From the NCBI GenBank assembly GCA_963582805.1, contig CAUZTZ010000033.1, positions 1 to 20,325 of the forward strand: a stretch of DNA of 20,325 nucleotides. Reading direction: 5' to 3'. Origin of the DNA: GCA-2687515 sp963582805 (GTDB taxonomy: Bacteria; Pseudomonadota; Alphaproteobacteria; Rhodospirillales; UBA2165). Shown here piece after piece: positions 7,675 through 14,789 of the stretch (position 1 is its first letter; every line of letters starts with the position of its first letter). The position numbers and the translations under genes are program-made. The notes under the pieces are model-generated. The model was given only the letters and a program-made list of their open reading frames with translations. It was not told the origin of the DNA and did not search any database.

Positions 7675-8859
7675 ATGCTTAAAACCACCGGCGACATGGT
7701 CATGCCGACCACCATTATCGGCTCGCTCCCGCGCCCGGTCTGGCACACCGCCAAACTGGGCGCGCGCAATTTTCTCGAAGCCATGGTCGATGCCCCCTGG
7801 CGCGAACAATATACCGATGCGGTCGGCGCCCATCTTCGCGATCAGGAAACCGCCGGGCTGGATATCTGCACCGATGGCGACGCCCATTACGACGAAGAAG
7901 TCGGCGGCCAGAGCTGGACCTCCTATCCGCTGTTTCACATGGAAGGCTTCGACCGCAAAAACCCGGAGGCCGCCGTCTGGCGTGCCGGCGGCATCGGCTT
8001 TCCCCCCGGCCATATCCTGCATGATTACCTGGAAGCCCGCGTCATGCCGGCGATCATCGGCCCCGTCGGCCCTGGCGATCTGCAATATTCCGCCATGTGG
8101 AAGACCGCCCAGCGAATGACCTCCAAGCCGGTCAAGTTCGGCACCATCACCGCCGAATTGCTGGGCGCCGCCGTCGACGACAAATTCTATAAGGACCCGG
8201 TGGAACGCATCATGGCTTTGTCCGATGCCATCAGACAAGAGCTCTCCGATCTCGCCGATGCCGGCTGCCCGGTGATCCAGATGGAAGAACCGCAGATTCA
8301 TATGGTCCCGGCCCGCGGCCCCGTCTTCGGCAAGCTCGGCATGGCCGAATTGGTCGATGTGTTCAACAACACCGTCAAGGGTTTGCGCGACAAGACCGAG
8401 GTTTGGTGCCACACCTGCTGGGGCAACCCGGCGCAGCAACGCATGTTCCTGGAAATCCAAAGCTACAAGCCGGCGTTGGAATTTCTCAACCAGGTGGATG
8501 CGGATGTGGTCACGTTCGAGAGCTGCTCATCGGGCCATATCGACATCGAAGCCATCGGCGAGCAGATCACCGAAAAGAAAGTCGGCCTCGGCGTCATCGA
8601 CCATCATTCCTTGCAGGTCGAGCGGCCCGAAGAAATCGCCGACGTGATCCGGGAAGCCTTAAAGCATATCCCGGCCGAGCGGCTGATCATCTGCTCCGAC
8701 TGCGGCATGGGCCGTGAAGGCATGAGCCGCCGCCACGCCCGCTACAAGATGGTATCCATGGTCCTCGGCACCAATATTATCCGCAAAGAGCTCGGCCTGC
8801 CCGAAGCCGATTGCCTGACCGCCGACGGCCGCTATTCCCTGACCCGCGTAGAGGACTGA
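7675..8859 (+). CDS. Core MetE-like (cobalamin-independent methionine synthase family) methyltransferase
   Basis: 394-aa single-domain relative of the C-terminal catalytic half of MetE. The N-terminal folate-binding half of full-length MetE (about 750 aa) is absent. The N-terminal IGSLPRP (15-21) is typical of the family. Probable zinc ligands are visible: H246 and C248 in WCHTCWGN, E282 in FESCSSGH and C343 in CSDCGMG. The family binds a thiol substrate on zinc and methylates it. Core-MetE proteins use methyl donors other than methyl-folate polyglutamate, for example a methylated corrinoid protein, or have catabolic roles. The start has GGAGAGGAAGAG at 7661-7672. It heads an operon with a cupin and a flavoprotein and is divergent from Rieske oxygenase 1, suggesting methyl-group handling in the same pathway. 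Whether the acceptor is homocysteine is unknown. Confidence 0.88.
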   Translation: MLKTTGDMVMPTTIIGSLPRPVWHTAKLGARNFLEAMVDAPWREQYTDAVGAHLRDQETAGLDICTDGDAHYDEEVGGQSWTSYPLFHMEGFDRKNPEAAVWRAGGIGFPPGHILHDYLEARVMPAIIGPVGPGDLQYSAMWKTAQRMTSKPVKFGTITAELLGAAVDDKFYKDPVERIMALSDAIRQELSDLADAGCPVIQMEEPQIHMVPARGPVFGKLGMAELVDVFNNTVKGLRDKTEVWCHTCWGNPAQQRMFLEIQSYKPALEFLNQVDADVVTFESCSSGHIDIEAIGEQITEKKVGLGVIDHHSLQVERPEEIADVIREALKHIPAERLIICSDCGMGREGMSRRHARYKMVSMVLGTNIIRKELGLPEADCLTADGRYSLTRVED

Positions 8860-8884
8860 AGCAACTTAACTAAAGGAGGCTATC

Positions 8885-9286
8885 ATGACAGGTACAACGC
8901 CAGATTATATTCCCCACGAAATGCTGGGGCTCTTGGATTCCCGCTATGTGGATATTGACGCGATCCCGTGGTCGGAAGCCCGCTACGGCACCCAGTCCAA
9001 AATTCTGTTCAAAGACAACGAGGCCAAACAGGCGCTGATGATGGTCAAGGCCGATCCCGGCGCGGTTCTGTCCGATCACGAGCATACCGGGCTGGAGATG
9101 ACCTATGTGATCGAAGGCTCATTGGAAGACGACCACGGCAAATGCACCGCCGGCAACTTCGTCTGGCGGCCCAAGGGTTCCCGCCACCAAGCCCGCTGCC
9201 CGGACGGCGCCGTGTTCCTGGTGCTGTTCAACGGCGGCGCCCGTTCGGTGGAAACCGGCGAGATATTTCCGAACTTCGACGAGTAG
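8885..9286 (+). CDS. Small cupin-domain protein
   Basis: 133-aa single cupin (ChrR-type beta barrel). Motif 1 shows H65-x-H67-x3-E71 followed by G78. Motif 2 is GNFVWRPKGSRH (90-101) with H101 as the fourth ligand, so a 3-His/1-Glu metal site is complete. The best ribosome binding site in the window, AAAGGAGG (8872-8879), precedes the ATG by 5 nt. The gene follows the core-MetE gene by 25 nt. Function is unassigned: metal-dependent dioxygenase, isomerase or sensor are possible. Its last 46 bp recur as a relic at 10781-10826, beyond the next gene. Confidence 0.9.
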   Translation: MTGTTPDYIPHEMLGLLDSRYVDIDAIPWSEARYGTQSKILFKDNEAKQALMMVKADPGAVLSDHEHTGLEMTYVIEGSLEDDHGKCTAGNFVWRPKGSRHQARCPDGAVFLVLFNGGARSVETGEIFPNFDE

Positions 9287-9309
9287 CGATCGGCCTTGAA
9301 TTTAGATAG

Positions 9310-10752
9310 ATGAGCGGCCCCACCATTGGCATTGTTGGCGGCGGCTATATCGGATCCGCCGCCGCAATCCATCTCGCGCGTTGCAGCCGGCAATCTCTCG
9401 ACCTCGTCATTGTCGAGCCGTCGGAGGCGCTCGGCGGCGGCGTCGCCTTCTCTGCGAACGATCCCGACCACCGGCTCAACGCGCCCAGCCGCGTCCACTT
9501 CCTTTATCCGGAAAATACCGAGAGTTTCACCGAATGGCATAGGCTAAGCGGCGCCCAGGCTGCCGATCCCGGTTCCGTGGCCGCCGACGGAAGGGTATAC
9601 GCCCGGCGCGCCGACTTCGGCGCCTATGTTTCTGAGGAGTTGGACGCCCACCGCCAGGAAAATCCGTCCGGCTCGACCATCACCCATTTGCGGGACACAG
9701 CCGAAGGTCTGATCAAACAGAAAAGCGGCTGGCGGCTGACGCTGTCCTCGGGCGCCGTCCTGGACGCGGCAATGGTGCTGGTCACGCCGTGCAATCTGCG
9801 GCCCGCTTTGCCGGCACCGCTCGGCGAACTGGCGGGGCATCCAGCGGTCTATGCCAACCCCTGGGACCTGACGCAATTGGGCGCAATCGCACCCGACGCC
9901 AGGGTGCTGATCGTCGGCACCGGCCTGACCATGGCCGACGTGGCGGTCACCCTGCTGCGCGGCGGACCAAAGCGCCATCTTACCGCCATTTCCAGGCGCG
10001 GTCTGTTCCCCCAACCGGCGCGCAGCCATCCGCCGTCCGAGACCGTATGGGAAGCGCTGAGCCGCCCAATCCCTGCCTTTGTCGAGCGCAACGGTGTCCC
10101 GGCAACGGCGCTGGCTGTGCTTCGCGCGTTCCGGGCGGATGTCGCGCGGAACGCCGCCCAAGGCATTGAATGGCAGGTGGCGTTCGATGAGCTACGCGAT
10201 GCCGCCTACCGATTGTGGCCGTCCCTGCCGCCTGCCGAGCAGCAACGCTATTTCCGCCATCTGAGCCCTTGGTATGAATCCCATCGTTTCCGCCTGCCGC
10301 CGCAAGTGGGCGAAAAGCTGGAGAGGTATCGCCAAGACGGGCAACTCGAATACCGGGCCGGCTTCATAACCACCGTCACCGCTGAAGAGGACGAGGCCGT
10401 GGCGATTGGCCTGCGTGCCCGCAGCCAGGGGTCGGTGGAATTCGAGCGGTTTGACGCGGTGGTCAATTGCACCGGGCCTGAGCGCGATCCGGCACGGGCG
10501 GGTAATCCGCTTCTGGCGCAAATGATCATTGCAGGTCTCGCGGCGGCCAGCCCCTTCGGCATGGGCCTTGAGGTGGACCGGGACTGCCGGTCCTTGACCA
10601 ACACCGGCGCTGCGTTGGAAAGCCTCCGTATCCTCGGTCCGATGACCCGCAGCCGCTTTGGCGAGATCAACGGCATCCCGACCATCGCCCAACAAATTCA
10701 CCGGGTGACAGGCGAGATCGCCGCCTCTCTTGATGCCGCCCAAGCAGGATAA
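9310..10752 (+). CDS. FAD/NAD(P)-binding flavoprotein
   Basis: 480-aa protein of the FAD-NAD(P)-binding family (NAD_binding_9-like). The N-terminal Rossmann motif is GGGYIG (10-15), followed by an acidic residue at the end of beta-2 (E36). A second nucleotide-binding motif, VGTGLTMAD (202-210), is followed by a basic SRRG (228-231), suggesting NADPH. It may act as oxidoreductase or N-/C-hydroxylase; no substrate is evident. It starts 23 nt after the cupin stop but has no clear Shine-Dalgarno sequence. The start is fixed by the Rossmann motif at the very N-terminus. The gene is bracketed by the cupin 3' end and a copy of it, so it may be a later insertion in this operon. Confidence 0.85.
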   Translation: MSGPTIGIVGGGYIGSAAAIHLARCSRQSLDLVIVEPSEALGGGVAFSANDPDHRLNAPSRVHFLYPENTESFTEWHRLSGAQAADPGSVAADGRVYARRADFGAYVSEELDAHRQENPSGSTITHLRDTAEGLIKQKSGWRLTLSSGAVLDAAMVLVTPCNLRPALPAPLGELAGHPAVYANPWDLTQLGAIAPDARVLIVGTGLTMADVAVTLLRGGPKRHLTAISRRGLFPQPARSHPPSETVWEALSRPIPAFVERNGVPATALAVLRAFRADVARNAAQGIEWQVAFDELRDAAYRLWPSLPPAEQQRYFRHLSPWYESHRFRLPPQVGEKLERYRQDGQLEYRAGFITTVTAEEDEAVAIGLRARSQGSVEFERFDAVVNCTGPERDPARAGNPLLAQMIIAGLAAASPFGMGLEVDRDCRSLTNTGAALESLRILGPMTRSRFGEINGIPTIAQQIHRVTGEIAASLDAAQAG

Positions 10753-10780
10753 AATATCGAGATTTAGACCAGTAGCTTAG

Positions 10781-10826
10781 CCGCCCGGTGGAGACCGGCG
10801 AGATTTCTCCGAACTTCGACGCGTAG
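10781..10826 (+). pseudogene. Relic of the cupin gene 3' end
   Basis: These 46 bp match 9241-9286 at 40 of 46 positions, in the same orientation and including the stop codon. Read in the same frame the relic gives RPVETGEISPNFDA-stop, against RSVETGEIFPNFDE-stop in the intact cupin. Similarity ends abruptly upstream; an in-frame stop lies 7 nt before the match. It lies just beyond the flavoprotein gene, making direct repeats around a segment of about 1.5 kb. Confidence 0.8.
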
Positions 10827-10865
10827 TTTGCGCTACGGTTCCATCAAACAGGCCGCCGCCTACCG

Positions 10866-10904
10866 CTCCCCCCCACCCCAACCCTCCCCCTCCAGGGGGG
10901 AGGG
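10866..10904 (+). repeat. C-rich REP-like repeat, copy 1
   Basis: A C-rich block containing ACCCCAACCCTCCCCC is followed by a TCCAGGGGGGAGGG hairpin arm. It is the inverted partner of 10948-10985 and fills the gap between the flavoprotein operon and the convergent deacetylase gene. Confidence 0.8.
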
Positions 10905-10947
10905 AGTAGAGGGGCTAATTTCTGAAATACAGTCCTTGCCCAAAAAG

Positions 10948-10985
10948 CCCTCCCCCTTGAGGGGGGAGGGTTGGGTGGGGGTGCG
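10948..10985 (-). repeat. C-rich REP-like repeat, copy 2
   Basis: The reverse complement of this block (CACCCCCACCCAACCCTCC and on) closely matches copy 1, with small length differences in the C runs. It contains its own hairpin CCCTCCCCC-TTGA-GGGGGGAGGG. The 43 nt between the copies show nothing recognisable. Confidence 0.8.
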
Positions 10986-11022
10986 CAGCGGTCACGGATT
11001 CTTATGCGCTTCCGGATAACAC

Positions 11023-12108
11023 CTAACCCCCCGCAATCGCCGCCGCCGCTTCGATCACATCCGCCTGATGGGGCTGCAACGCCTGACCGGCAACGCCCGC
11101 CAGATGCGCGCCGCGCACATCTTCGACTTCGGTGCGCACTCCGGCGAGCGTCTCCACCACGGCCAGACAGCAATAGGGCATGTAGCCGGGCGAATAGCCG
11201 CCTTCCAGACACACCACCAAGCGCCCGGCACAGACATCCTTCGCGGCCGCCATCAGGGCGCCGGTCATCTGCCGGTAGGTTTCGCTATGGCACATCATGC
11301 GGCCCAGGGGATCAAAGCCGTTGGCATCAAATCCGCAGGCGATAACAATCAAATCCGGGCCGAAGGCCCGCAAGGCCGGCACCACCACTTTTGACACCGT
11401 TTCCACATAGGCGCCGTGGCCGCTGCCCGCCGGCAGGGGCACGTTGATATTGGCGCCGACGCCATCGCCGGCACCGGTTTCGTCCAGCCCGCCTGAGTCT
11501 TGAGGATAGCGCCGGTCCTGGTGGATGGAGATGGTCAACACATCGGGGTTGTCATAGAACGCGGCTTGGGTGCCGTTGCCGTGATGCACATCCCAATCCA
11601 CCACCGCCACCCGGCCAGCTTTGTGCGCGGCGCGGGCATGCATGACCGCCAATGCGGTATTGCCAAAGATGCAAAAGCCCCGCCCCCGGTCCGGCTCCGC
11701 ATGGTGGCCGGCGGGGCGCACGAAGGCAAAGGCGTTGTCCACCTGGCCGGAAAGAACCCCGTCCACCGCCGCCATGCAGCCGCCGGCGGCGAGCGCCAAA
11801 ATATCGTAACTGCCGGGGGTGACGGTGGCCTGCTCCCCCACCGAGCCGCCCTCGCCATCGCTCAATTCCTTGACCCGCCCCACATAGTCCGCATCGTGGA
11901 AGCGGGCCAGCTCATCGGCGCTGGCCATGCGTGCCTCGATGGTTGTCAATTGGGCAAGCAGGCCGGAGGTATCCAGAAGATTGAGCATGCGCCGCTTGCC
12001 TTCCGGGCTGTCCCAGGCCTCCAGCGGCTGATCGAAGCGGCCGAGGGGCACCGATGGCCCCTGCTCCACCCAGAAATAGCGCTCGTCGCAAACGAAACCG
12101 GTGCTCAT
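11023..12108 (-). CDS. Histone-deacetylase-family amidohydrolase (acetylpolyamine-type)
   Basis: 361-aa zinc amidohydrolase of the class II HDAC/AcuC/acetylpolyamine family, which removes acetyl groups from amines in the cytoplasm. Visible active-site elements are RPAGHHAE with H135-H136, VVDWDVHHGNGT with zinc ligands D173 and H175, CGFDANGFDPLG with zinc ligand D261, and EGGY with catalytic Y305. Its ATG overlaps the aminotransferase TGA (ATGA at 12105-12108), so the two are translationally coupled. With an omega-aminotransferase next to it, deacetylation of an acetylated polyamine or similar amine before transamination is the simplest reading. The substrate is inferred from context only. 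Confidence 0.92.
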   Translation of the reverse strand: MSTGFVCDERYFWVEQGPSVPLGRFDQPLEAWDSPEGKRRMLNLLDTSGLLAQLTTIEARMASADELARFHDADYVGRVKELSDGEGGSVGEQATVTPGSYDILALAAGGCMAAVDGVLSGQVDNAFAFVRPAGHHAEPDRGRGFCIFGNTALAVMHARAAHKAGRVAVVDWDVHHGNGTQAAFYDNPDVLTISIHQDRRYPQDSGGLDETGAGDGVGANINVPLPAGSGHGAYVETVSKVVVPALRAFGPDLIVIACGFDANGFDPLGRMMCHSETYRQMTGALMAAAKDVCAGRLVVCLEGGYSPGYMPYCCLAVVETLAGVRTEVEDVRGAHLAGVAGQALQPHQADVIEAAAAIAGG

Positions 12109-13478
12109 AAGGTGGCAGCCGTGGCCGCTTCGATGGCGCCGTCCAACGCCGTGAACGCTTCATCGGCGGCCTCAACGGTGAATATCAGCGGCGGCGACAA
12201 GACCATGCGATGGCCCTGCACCCGCACCAGGGCGCCCCGCTCCAGGCACGCCGGGCCAAGGGCCTTGATGAACCCGTCGGTGGGCGCGAACGGCTCCTTG
12301 GTCGTCCGATCCTTAACAAATTCGATGGCCAGCATCAGCCCCTTGCCGCGCACGTCGCCGATCGCCGCGTGGCGGTCTTTCAGTTCCACGAGCCTGCTAA
12401 GGAAATGGGCGCCCACCTTGGCGGCATTGGCGGTTAAATTCTCACCGATAACGATATCCAGGTTGGCGCACGCCGCCGCGCAGGCCAGCGGATGGCCGGC
12501 ATAGGTATAGCCGTGCATGATGGCGGCCAGGGGGTGATCCCGCTCCCAGGCCGCGGCGACGCGGGCGTTAAAGGCGGTGGCGCCCAGCGGCACATAGCCG
12601 GAATTGATACCCTTGGCGAGGCTCATGATATCGGGCTTCACGCCCCAGCCCCGGGCGCCGAACAATGTGCCCGAGCGGCCAAACCCGGTAACCACTTCGT
12701 CGGCGATCAGCAACACATTATGGCGATCGCAAACTTCGCGCACCAATGGCCAGAAATTATCGGGCGGGATGATCATGCCGCCGGCGCCCTGGATCGGCTC
12801 GGCGATAAAGGCGGCGACGGTGCCGGGCCCCTGATGCTGGATTTCCCGGTCCAATATGCCGGCACAGATGCGGCCCAGCTCTTGCGCATCATCGGTCCAG
12901 GGATTGCGATAAGGATCGGGATTATCGATTTGAAAAAAGCCCGGCATGAGCGGCTCGTAAGCGCGCCGCCAGGCAATGCCGCCGCTCGCCGACAGGGCGC
13001 CGAACTGCATGCCGTGATAGCCGTTTTTTAAGGAGATCACCTTCACCTTTTCCGGCTGGTCCATGAGCTTCCAATATTGCCGCGACAATTTGAAGGCGGT
13101 CTCGTTGGCGTCCGAGCCGCCGGAGCCGAAGGTCACGCGGACCATATTTTCCGGCGCCATCATTTTGGTCAGCTTGGCCGACAATTCGATGGACGGCGCG
13201 TTGGCGAGGCCCAGGAAAGTGTTGTGATAGGAAAGTTTATCCATCTGCGCGATGATGGCGTCTTTCACCTCGGTCCGGTTATGGCCCACATTGACATTCC
13301 AAAGCCCGCCCATGAGATCGAGATACGGCGTCTCGTCGATGTCCCAGACGGTGAAGCCGTCGCCCTTGGTGAGGATCAGCGGCGGATTGGCTTCCGAGAC
13401 CTTCGGATCGGCCATCGGGTGCCAATAATGCCTGGCATTGTTTTCTTTGAGGAAATTCACCGCAGCTTGATCGTCCAT
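12105..13478 (-). CDS. Class III pyridoxal-phosphate aminotransferase
   Basis: 457-aa fold-type I omega-aminotransferase. The frame is open 76 codons further upstream, but the ATG at 13476-13478 is chosen: it has GGGGAG 8 nt upstream and gives the family N-terminus with NARHYWHPM. Visible motifs are GSGGSDANE (118-126), the KNGYHG segment (151-156), IADEVVTGFGRSG (258-270) with D260 for the PLP ring nitrogen, and the Schiff-base lysine K289 in SLAKGINSGY. The family transfers amino groups from omega-amino acids, polyamines or similar amines to pyruvate or 2-oxoglutarate. It is co-transcribed with the overlapping deacetylase. Its upstream region plus the first 17 codons recur at 19130-19283. 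Confidence 0.93.
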   Translation of the reverse strand: MDDQAAVNFLKENNARHYWHPMADPKVSEANPPLILTKGDGFTVWDIDETPYLDLMGGLWNVNVGHNRTEVKDAIIAQMDKLSYHNTFLGLANAPSIELSAKLTKMMAPENMVRVTFGSGGSDANETAFKLSRQYWKLMDQPEKVKVISLKNGYHGMQFGALSASGGIAWRRAYEPLMPGFFQIDNPDPYRNPWTDDAQELGRICAGILDREIQHQGPGTVAAFIAEPIQGAGGMIIPPDNFWPLVREVCDRHNVLLIADEVVTGFGRSGTLFGARGWGVKPDIMSLAKGINSGYVPLGATAFNARVAAAWERDHPLAAIMHGYTYAGHPLACAAACANLDIVIGENLTANAAKVGAHFLSRLVELKDRHAAIGDVRGKGLMLAIEFVKDRTTKEPFAPTDGFIKALGPACLERGALVRVQGHRMVLSPPLIFTVEAADEAFTALDGAIEAATAATL

Positions 13479-13585
13479 AATACGCGCTCCCCGAGGGTTC
13501 CCGCATTGCAAACGGGTTGCAATGAGACTTGCGCGCAGTGGGGGATAGATCAAGGGGAAACTCATCGGCGCAGCCCGTCTGGGGA
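13428..13585 (-). repeat. Start cassette, copy A (aminotransferase)
   Basis: Region covering codons 1-17 of the aminotransferase (13428-13478), its ribosome binding site and about 107 nt upstream. It is similar to 19130-19283. Shared pieces include TGCCTGGCATTG, TCGTCCATA at the start codon, AACGGG, TTGCGCGC, a G run, GATCAAGGG and GTCTGG, all in the same order. This copy is probably ancestral because the encoded peptide continues into family-typical sequence. Confidence 0.75.
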
Positions 13586-13917
13586 TGGCCGGGTCGGCCA
13601 GACGGGCGTCCGGTTTGGCACTTCGGGTGATTGGGGGCCGCAAACTCAACCAAGCCCGAAATACCCGGCTATCCCGCATTACCCAACCCCTGTTTCCAGC
13701 CAACACCGGACGTTTTTGCAGCCCGCCTGCAAGCTGGCTATTGACATTTCAGATAATTGAACTACCTATCCGCCAAACGTCTTGCATTCGATTTGCGTCA
13801 CCGAGATAACCGATAACCCGTTTAGCTTAGTTATTCCTTGACAATGTGAACGTTAACCGGCCGCTCCGTCACATGGTGTGACGGGCGGAATATCTACTCA
13901 TGTTAAAGGAATTAGCT
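13479..13917. other. Noncoding stretch between aminotransferase and cold-shock gene
   Basis: 439 nt without a convincing gene. The left third belongs to the repeated start cassette. The middle (13590-13740) has only open-frame shadow. The right part holds two TTGACA boxes (13741-13746 and 13838-13843), neither followed by a convincing -10 at 16-18 nt, and the cold-shock leader hairpin. A transcript from the first box would have a leader of roughly 150 nt, a length usual for cspA-type genes. Confidence 0.5.
13861..13888 (+). promoter_or_regulatory. Leader hairpin of the cold-shock gene
   Basis: CCGTCACA (13866-13873), a 3-nt loop TGG and TGTGACGG (13877-13884) form a perfect 8-bp stem. It is extended by an outer CCG/CGG pairing (13861-13863 with 13886-13888) across a small bulge. 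It ends 30 nt before the start codon. It could be a temperature-responsive leader element or a protein-binding palindrome; TCACA and TGTGA are in the opposite order to a CRP site. Confidence 0.5.
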
Positions 13918-14127
13918 ATGACAACTGGTACCGTAAAATGGTTCAACCCCGCCAAAGGTTTTGGATTTATCGAGCCCGAAGACGGCTCCAAGGACGCTTT
14001 CGTCCATATTTCAGCCGTTGAACGCGCTGGACTGAACGGCCTGAATGAAGGCCAAAAAGTTTCCTATGACCTTACACCAGGTCAGGACGGAAAATCCTCC
14101 GCCGAGAATCTGTCCATCGTCGAATAG
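13918..14127 (+). CDS. Cold-shock protein (CspA family)
   Basis: 69-aa single cold-shock domain, an RNA chaperone binding single-stranded nucleic acid. Both RNA-binding motifs are present: KGFGFIEP (RNP1) and DAFVHIS (RNP2), after the standard MTTGTVKWFNPAKG N-terminus. The frame is open from an ATG at 13900, but AAGGA at 13905-13909 sits correctly for the ATG at 13918, which also gives the family N-terminus. The gene has its own hairpin terminator and a structured leader, so it is probably monocistronic. Confidence 0.96.
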   Translation: MTTGTVKWFNPAKGFGFIEPEDGSKDAFVHISAVERAGLNGLNEGQKVSYDLTPGQDGKSSAENLSIVE

Positions 14128-14146
14128 CGACGCGATAACAAAATGA

Positions 14147-14176
14147 AGGAAGGGCCTATTCAATTAGGCCCTTCCT
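14147..14176 (+). terminator. Hairpin terminator of the cold-shock gene
   Basis: AGGAAGGGCCTA (14147-14158) and TAGGCCCTTCCT (14165-14176) form a perfect 12-bp stem with a 6-nt loop, 19 nt after the stop codon. The following bases (CTATAT) are only weakly U-rich, so it may act partly as an mRNA end stabiliser. Confidence 0.8.
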
Positions 14177-14177
14177 C

Positions 14178-14209
14178 TATATCCGGACCCGTTTATATCC
14201 GGACCCGTT
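14178..14209 (+). repeat. Perfect 16-bp tandem repeat, two copies
   Basis: TATATCCGGACCCGTT occurs at 14178-14193 and again at 14194-14209 without a gap, directly after the cold-shock terminator. No function is evident. Confidence 0.9.
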
Positions 14210-14330
14210 GATGCCTTGCCCGGCATCAGACTGGCTTGTTATCAATCGTTCCGGTGTACTTGGCGCCAAAATAGAGCGCACCGGCATGGCGGCCTTGCGA
14301 AGGCTTAACTTCGTTGCATGGAGAAAAGCA

Positions 14331-14561
14331 ATGGCACGAAAAAAATCCAAAGGCAAAGGCGCCGCTTTTACCATGTTTAACGTGACCTATGAGGACGGGA
14401 CAATAACCTCAAACCGGCGGGTATCCACAGATTTGCTCGACCAGTCATTTGGCGACGACGTCTTGGATATGGCGCACACCGCCATCAAGGAACAAGACAA
14501 CGAAATCGCCCGACGTTCCGAACAGAAACGCGCCAAAATCAAAACGATCATTCGGGCATAG
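14331..14561 (+). CDS. Small conserved hypothetical protein
   Basis: 76-aa basic protein starting MARKKSKGKG. The frame is open 41 codons further upstream, but the ATG at 14331 has GGAG (14320-14323) 7 nt before it and gives a lysine-rich N-terminus that looks natural. The middle (YEDGTITSNRRVSTDLLD) followed by a charged helix with EQDNEIARRSEQKRAKIK resembles small uncharacterised proteins I associate with alphaproteobacteria. No catalytic motif, signal peptide or membrane segment is visible. Function unknown. Confidence 0.75.
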   Translation: MARKKSKGKGAAFTMFNVTYEDGTITSNRRVSTDLLDQSFGDDVLDMAHTAIKEQDNEIARRSEQKRAKIKTIIRA

Positions 14562-14789
14562 CGCGCAAAATTCTGCGATTGTCCGCGACTGTCCATAAAC
14601 CATATGGATGTCCGTGCCCATTCCGCATAGCTCACCGGAAGGGCTCTGTCCGGCAACCCGGCTGATGCAGCCGGCGATGCGTAATTGCGGCTAATTTCAT
14701 TGACAACCCAATGCTATCCTTGATGTGATATTCTTGATGATCGATTACCAATTCCGCCGCCGAGGCCATGGGCGGAAACGGAGCGAGCC

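Noticed and set aside
10828..11019. Short plus-strand frame of 63 codons across the C-rich repeats
   Set aside because: It translates repeat sequence and has no ribosome binding site.
13479..13706. 76-codon N-terminal extension of the aminotransferase
   Set aside because: The extension is Arg/Pro-rich with no family counterpart, and the ATG at 13478 has a good ribosome binding site. The region is upstream sequence shared with another gene.
13866..13884. CRP-like site in the cold-shock leader
   Set aside because: The half sites are in inverted order (TCACA-n3-TGTGA) with the wrong spacing, so it is better read as a hairpin.
14208..14330. 41-codon upstream extension of the small basic protein
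   Set aside because: It begins in the tandem repeat with no ribosome binding site; the ATG at 14331 is well placed.
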